DNA of 64,000 bases from Gemmatimonas sp. UBA7669 (GTDB lineage Bacteria > Gemmatimonadota > Gemmatimonadetes > Gemmatimonadales > Gemmatimonadaceae), in NCBI RefSeq assembly GCF_002483225.1, contig NZ_DLHL01000051.1, forward strand, positions 209,032-273,031. The letters run 5' to 3'. The notes under the pieces are model-generated. The model searched no databases. It saw only the letters and a program-made list of their open reading frames with translations, and had not been told where the DNA came from. The stretch's first letter is position 1; each line of letters begins with the position of its first letter. Positions 62,540 to 64,000 of this stretch are shown piece after piece. A program made the translations under genes and the position numbers.

Positions 62540-63931
62540 ATGACCACCATCCCCGCTGATCTCGCTGCGTGGTGCGACGCCAACGACGCGCGCGCTCTCG
62601 ATGAACTCTGTGCCTGGCTGCGCATGCCGTCGGTGTCCGCGCGCAGCGAACACGCGGCGGACTGTGAAGCGGCGGCCGAATTTCTGGCCGAGGATCTCGC
62701 ACGCCTTGGCTTCGTCACCGTGGTGGAAGGGACGCCCGGTCATCCCATTGTGGTGGGTGAGTGGCGCAAGGCGGGCCCCAAGGCACCCACGCTGCTCATC
62801 TACGGGCACTACGACGTGCAGCCGGCGGAGCCGCTGGAGCTCTGGACCTCGCCCGCGTTCGAGCCCACCGTGCGCGACGGCAAGCTGTTCGCGCGCGGCT
62901 CGGTCGACGACAAGGGCCAGCTGCATCTGCACATCAAGGCGCTTGAAGCGCATATCGCGACACGCGGCGCGTTACCATGCAACATCATCGTGCTGGCGGA
63001 AGGCGAGGAGGAAGTCGGCAGCGTGAACCTCGAGGCCTTCCTCGAGCGCGAGAAGACGCGTCTGGCCTGCGATGCGGTGGTGATCTCTGACAGCACCATG
63101 TTCGCGCCGGGTATCCCGAGCATTCTCTCCAGTCTGCGCGGCATGGCCTATCTGCAGATTGACGTACGCGGCGCGCAGGGCGACCTGCACAGCGGCATGT
63201 ATGGCGGCGCGGTGGTGAATCCGGCCATGGCGCTCGCGCGCATCCTGGCCACCATGCACGACGACACGGGACGCATCGCGATTCCGGGTTTCTACGACGA
63301 TGTGCGGGCGTTCCCCGACCACGTGCGCGCGGCCATGCGTGAGCTGCCCTTCAGCGACGAGGCCCTCATGCACGAGGTGGGCGTATCGGCACTTGGTGGT
63401 GAGCCGGGCTACACCACGCTCGAACGCCTGTGGACCCGTCCCACCTGTGAAGTGAACGGTCTGCTGAGTGGCTACACCGGCGAAGGCGCCAAGACCGTGC
63501 TGCCTGCCGTCAGCATGGCCAAGGTGAGTTTCCGTCTGGTACCCGACCAGGATCCCGAACGCATCGCGGCGCTGGTGCAGGCACACGTGGAACGCGTGGC
63601 GCCGCCCGGCGTGTCGGTAACCGTGACGCACCTGCATGGCGGCCGGCCGTGGCGCGCCGACCTGCAGGGGCCCATCATCGACGCCGGCAAGGCCGCACTC
63701 GCCGCAGCTTTTGGTCGCGAGCCGGTCATCACGGGCGAAGGCGGCAGCATTCCCGTGGTGGGCGACTTCGAACGCATACTGGGCGCCCCCGTGCTGCTCA
63801 TGGGCTTTGGCTTGCCGGGCGAGAACGCCCACGCGCCAGACGAGTGGATCAGCGTCGAGAACTATGCGCTCGGCATGCGCGCCGCGGCCACCTTGTACGA
63901 CGAGTTTGCGAAGCGCGCGGCGCAGTCCTGA
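62540..63931 (+). CDS. M20-family dipeptidase
   Basis: 463 residues, no signal peptide, so cytosolic. Zinc motifs are YGHYDVQPAEP (metal His, catalytic Asp), GSVDDKGQL (bridging Asp) and AEGEEEVGS (catalytic Glu and ligand), with LGGEPGYTTLERLWTRPTCEVNGL typical of the carnosinase-like dipeptidase subgroup. It hydrolyses dipeptides or related N-acyl bonds. The second M20 gene at 8.2-9.7 kb is from another subgroup and is exported. A hairpin follows. Confidence 0.93.
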   Translation: MTTIPADLAAWCDANDARALDELCAWLRMPSVSARSEHAADCEAAAEFLAEDLARLGFVTVVEGTPGHPIVVGEWRKAGPKAPTLLIYGHYDVQPAEPLELWTSPAFEPTVRDGKLFARGSVDDKGQLHLHIKALEAHIATRGALPCNIIVLAEGEEEVGSVNLEAFLEREKTRLACDAVVISDSTMFAPGIPSILSSLRGMAYLQIDVRGAQGDLHSGMYGGAVVNPAMALARILATMHDDTGRIAIPGFYDDVRAFPDHVRAAMRELPFSDEALMHEVGVSALGGEPGYTTLERLWTRPTCEVNGLLSGYTGEGAKTVLPAVSMAKVSFRLVPDQDPERIAALVQAHVERVAPPGVSVTVTHLHGGRPWRADLQGPIIDAGKAALAAAFGREPVITGEGGSIPVVGDFERILGAPVLLMGFGLPGENAHAPDEWISVENYALGMRAAATLYDEFAKRAAQS

Positions 63932-63938
63932 ATCATTG

Positions 63939-63968
63939 CTGTCGACCGAACGATTCAGCGGTCGGCAG
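63939..63968 (+). terminator. Hairpin after the dipeptidase, possible terminator
   Basis: Arms 63939-63948 and 63959-63968 pair at 9 of 10 positions (one G-T pair) around a 10-base loop, eight bases after the dipeptidase stop. No T tract follows, so factor-dependent termination or mere transcript protection is possible. Confidence 0.4.
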
Positions 63969-63981
63969 AGGAAGTAAACAG

Positions 63982-64000
63982 CTCACGCAGAGGCGCAGAG
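63982..64000 (+). repeat. Start of a CTCACGCAGAGGCGCAGAG-type intergenic repeat, cut by the window end
   Basis: The last 19 bases read CTCACGCAGAGGCGCAGAG. Repeats of this wording (alternating GCAGAG units) occur between genes in many unrelated bacteria. Only the first bases are inside the window, so copy number and pairing cannot be seen. Confidence 0.5.

Overview
The window is about 64 kb of high-GC, densely packed chromosomal DNA. Intergenic gaps are short and no stretch over 300 bases lacks a gene (the longest gap is about 262 bases). Gene content suggests a free-living, aerobic, diderm heterotroph: TonB receptor, outer-membrane-like barrel protein, lipoproteins, Tat-exported proteins, bacterial Ig-like lipoprotein, 2-oxoglutarate dehydrogenase and cytochrome bd. 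The combination fits Gemmatimonadota best, but that is inference from gene style. No rRNA, tRNA, CRISPR array, insertion sequence or phage block was seen.

Layout. 1-9.7 kb: 3' end of sucA, a PIG-L/LmbE deacetylase broken by a one-base frameshift, a sodium:solute symporter with a 31-residue membrane partner, a hybrid histidine kinase plus ANTAR regulator, and a secreted M20 peptidase. 9.8-29.5 kb: a nearly complete locus for a group 1h (high-affinity, atmospheric-H2 type) [NiFe] hydrogenase. On the minus strand the order is repeat-helix DUF1641-like protein, hypA, hypB, histidine kinase, NarL-type regulator, small subunit, large subunit, maturation protease, 107-aa protein, TPR protein, 128-aa protein, NifU-Rieske fusion, NHL propeller, hypC, hypD, hypE, TonB receptor. 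Divergently on the plus strand lie hypF and a NicO-type nickel permease. Most consecutive genes overlap by ATGA or TGATG, indicating one translationally coupled operon. Together they supply sensing and regulation, nickel entry, NiFe(CN)2CO assembly, the enzyme itself and a probable electron-transfer partner.

29.5-38.8 kb: a Tat-exported TldD with TldE, another Tat-signal protein, a GNAT acetyltransferase, a small Imm-like membrane protein, malQ, a DUF4440-like lipoprotein and an MFS exporter. 38.8-43.5 kb: a four-gene BMP-type nucleoside ABC importer. 43.5-47.7 kb: an LVIVD-type lipoprotein, a putative outer-membrane barrel protein and an exported TPR protein. 47.8-51.4 kb: nadB-nadA-nadC, the full de novo route to nicotinate mononucleotide. 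51.4-53.7 kb: an uncharacterised protein with fumarylacetoacetase. 53.8-56.9 kb: cytochrome bd oxidase with an orphan NarL-type regulator. 57-64 kb: acyl-CoA dehydrogenase, six-repeat Ig-like lipoprotein, GT39-type glycosyltransferase and an M20 dipeptidase.

Long inverted repeats sit at several gene ends (3.6 kb, 32.6 kb), and the last bases of the window match the start of a repeat type seen between genes in many bacteria.
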